15,948 nucleotides of DNA from an uncultured Gammaproteobacteria bacterium (lineage in GTDB: Bacteria; Pseudomonadota; Gammaproteobacteria; Magnimaribacterales; D2472), in the NCBI GenBank assembly GCA_913050015.1, contig CAJXAZ010000018.1:1-15948 (forward strand). The letters run 5' to 3'. The notes below the pieces were generated by a model, which was not told the origin of the DNA, ran no database searches, and was given only the letters and a program-made list of their open reading frames with translations. Positions 15,093 through 15,948 of this stretch are shown piece by piece (within the stretch, counting starts at the first letter, position 1; each line of letters begins with the position of its first letter). Position numbers and translations under genes: made by a program.

Positions 15093-15221
15093 GAAATATT
15101 TATAGATAAAGGCGAAAGGGCAAAAAAATCTTCGCTTGCTAGTTTAAAGAGAAAGACTGTAAAGGAAATTAAGAAGAAGAAACTTAATAAGATTTACAGA
15201 GAATTACGAAAAGCTCGATAA
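15093..15221 (+). other. Open frame for a small basic peptide without a standard start codon
   Basis: After an in-frame TAG (15090-15092) the frame stays open to TAA at 15219-15221. It encodes a strongly basic, helix-prone segment of about 40 residues (IDKGERAKKSSLASLKRKT, then a lysine-rich stretch ending YRELRKAR). There is no ATG, GTG or TTG in frame. AGGA at 15091-15094 is well placed, 7 bases before an ATA codon at 15102. An ATG at 15073 in another frame (MIKTIYRKYL, then stop) would join it after a frameshift. It could be a real small gene with an unusual start, a decayed gene, a sequencing error, or chance. Confidence 0.35.
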
Positions 15222-15265
15222 AAATAAAGTAACACTTTAAACTATGCGGCAAATCTACTTACTAA

Positions 15266-15278
15266 AGTACCAGGTACT
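15266..15278. repeat. Short palindrome
   Basis: AGTACC-A-GGTACT, a perfect odd palindrome 15 bp before the ATG of the small membrane protein candidate. It could be a small operator, but it is short and unsupported. Confidence 0.25.
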
Positions 15279-15293
15279 ATTTAACTAAAAATT

Positions 15294-15392
15294 ATGAAAG
15301 ATAAAAAAACAAATCCCATTGTTGAGAAAATAGATAAATATATGCCTGTTGCTATAATTATTTTGGCGCTACTCGTAGCATCCCTAGTCTAG
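15294..15392 (+). CDS. Candidate small single-span membrane protein
   Basis: A 32-residue open frame from ATG to TAG. The first half is charged (MKDKKTNPIVEKIDKYM). The second is a continuous hydrophobic stretch of about 15 residues (PVAIIILALLVASLV), as in small inner-membrane proteins with one helix. No clear ribosome site lies close upstream; the nearest purine block is about 20 bases away. It ends 7 bases before the convergent 3' end of the unrecognised gene at 15400. I do not recognise a family. The clean polar-then-hydrophobic layout makes coding plausible but not certain. Confidence 0.4.
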   Translation: MKDKKTNPIVEKIDKYMPVAIIILALLVASLV

Positions 15393-15399
15393 ATAAAAC

Positions 15400-15948
15400 C
15401 TAGAACTTCTTTTTTTGAGGCTCGCAATTGCCTGAAGCCTGAATCTCAACTTTTGGATTCTTATTTACAGATCCGTCAATTTTATTAAGCCAGATATCGC
15501 CAGATATTTTTCCCTTGCCCGTATACCAATTGAATGTATTGATCACTCTATAGACGTCTACCGTGTAATCTGGAAATAAAGGATGTATATCTCCCGTCTC
15601 CATGGAATGTGTAACTGTAATACCAGTATCACTTTTATCCGAAGACCAAGAAGCTTCAGGATTAATCCATACAGGCGATGGATCTAGCGTATGTGTTAAA
15701 GATTTAAAGCTTTCCTCATCGCTGTCTATTGCCCAATATTGAACTGTGTAAAGACTATCTTTATTCCAATCCTCTTCGGCGAAGCTAGTCTTAGCTCTTT
15801 GAAGCAGGAAGAGTGATTGTTGTGTTTGTCGCGCTAAATTTTTAAAAAGCTCAATGCCCTCAGATAAATACGTCTTCTTAATGTCTTTATAGGTAATAGA
15901 GTAAGTCCCATTTAATTCACACAAAATTTTTGATGTATCGCTAAAAGC
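15400..15948 (-). CDS. Unrecognised protein, N-terminus outside the window
   Basis: The frame is open from the window edge, so 182 residues are visible and the true start lies beyond 15948. A TTG at 15924 could act as a start but has no ribosome site. The edge residues (AFSDTSKILCELNGTY) look like the region after a signal peptide, and two cysteines, one near each end, would suit an exported protein with one disulfide; both points are inference. The chain is rich in Trp, Tyr, Thr and Asp with alternating patterns suggesting beta-strands in the second half (TVDVYRVINTFNWYTGKGKI) and a lysine-rich end (QKKKF). No family is recognised. The gene converges on the small open frame at 15294-15392. 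Confidence 0.7.
   Translation of the reverse strand, partial: AFSDTSKILCELNGTYSITYKDIKKTYLSEGIELFKNLARQTQQSLFLLQRAKTSFAEEDWNKDSLYTVQYWAIDSDEESFKSLTHTLDPSPVWINPEASWSSDKSDTGITVTHSMETGDIHPLFPDYTVDVYRVINTFNWYTGKGKISGDIWLNKIDGSVNKNPKVEIQASGNCEPQKKKF

Noticed and set aside
15244..15288. Short ATG frame beginning MRQIYLLKYQ
   Set aside because: It has only 14 codons, no ribosome site and no recognisable character.

Overview
The window is AT-rich, densely packed chromosomal DNA from a Gram-negative bacterium. It encodes a TonB-dependent outer-membrane receptor, Fur-type operators, OxyR with the proteobacterial cysteine spacing, and CysE of enterobacterial layout. Low GC, very short intergenic gaps and this gene set suggest a streamlined marine gammaproteobacterium, perhaps SAR86-like. 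That placement is inference; only the Gram-negative, proteobacterial part is well supported. There is no insertion sequence, integrase, CRISPR array or phage gene.

Layout. (1) Positions 1-1303, + strand: an integral-membrane di-iron hydroxylase of the sterol desaturase superfamily, most like alkylglycerol monooxygenase (AGMO). It ends in a 3-base stop-codon overlap with the convergent cysK. (2) 1300-3050, - strand: cysE-cysK, the two-step serine-to-cysteine pathway. (3) 3129-3989, + strand: purU, divergent from cysE. Both genes seem to have near-leaderless promoters inside a 78-bp gap. (4) 4049-6187, - strand: katG, divergent from oxyR (6309-7214, + strand). Two inverted repeats between them fit OxyR operators. 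(5) 10692 down to 7218, - strand: sitABCD, a manganese/iron ABC importer. It lies directly after a tRNA-Ala(TGC) gene (10782-10707). (6) 13099-10904, - strand: a FecA-like TonB-dependent receptor behind two Fur boxes. (7) 15020-13256, - strand: hflX-doxX, translationally coupled. (8) 15021-15399: an otherwise empty stretch with two possible small proteins. (9) 15948-15400, - strand: the 3' part of an unrecognised gene running off the window.

Functionally, the middle of the window is a peroxide and metal block. KatG removes H2O2, OxyR senses it, SitABCD brings in Mn(II)/Fe(II), which supports enzymes that resist oxidative damage, and a Fur-controlled receptor takes up an iron-type ligand. Cysteine synthesis next door would feed thiol pools. 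Nothing here is a clearly new system. The most original signals are the symmetrical near-leaderless cysE/purU promoters, the katG-oxyR operator layout, the tRNA-sitABCD junction, and a basic small reading frame that lacks a normal start codon.
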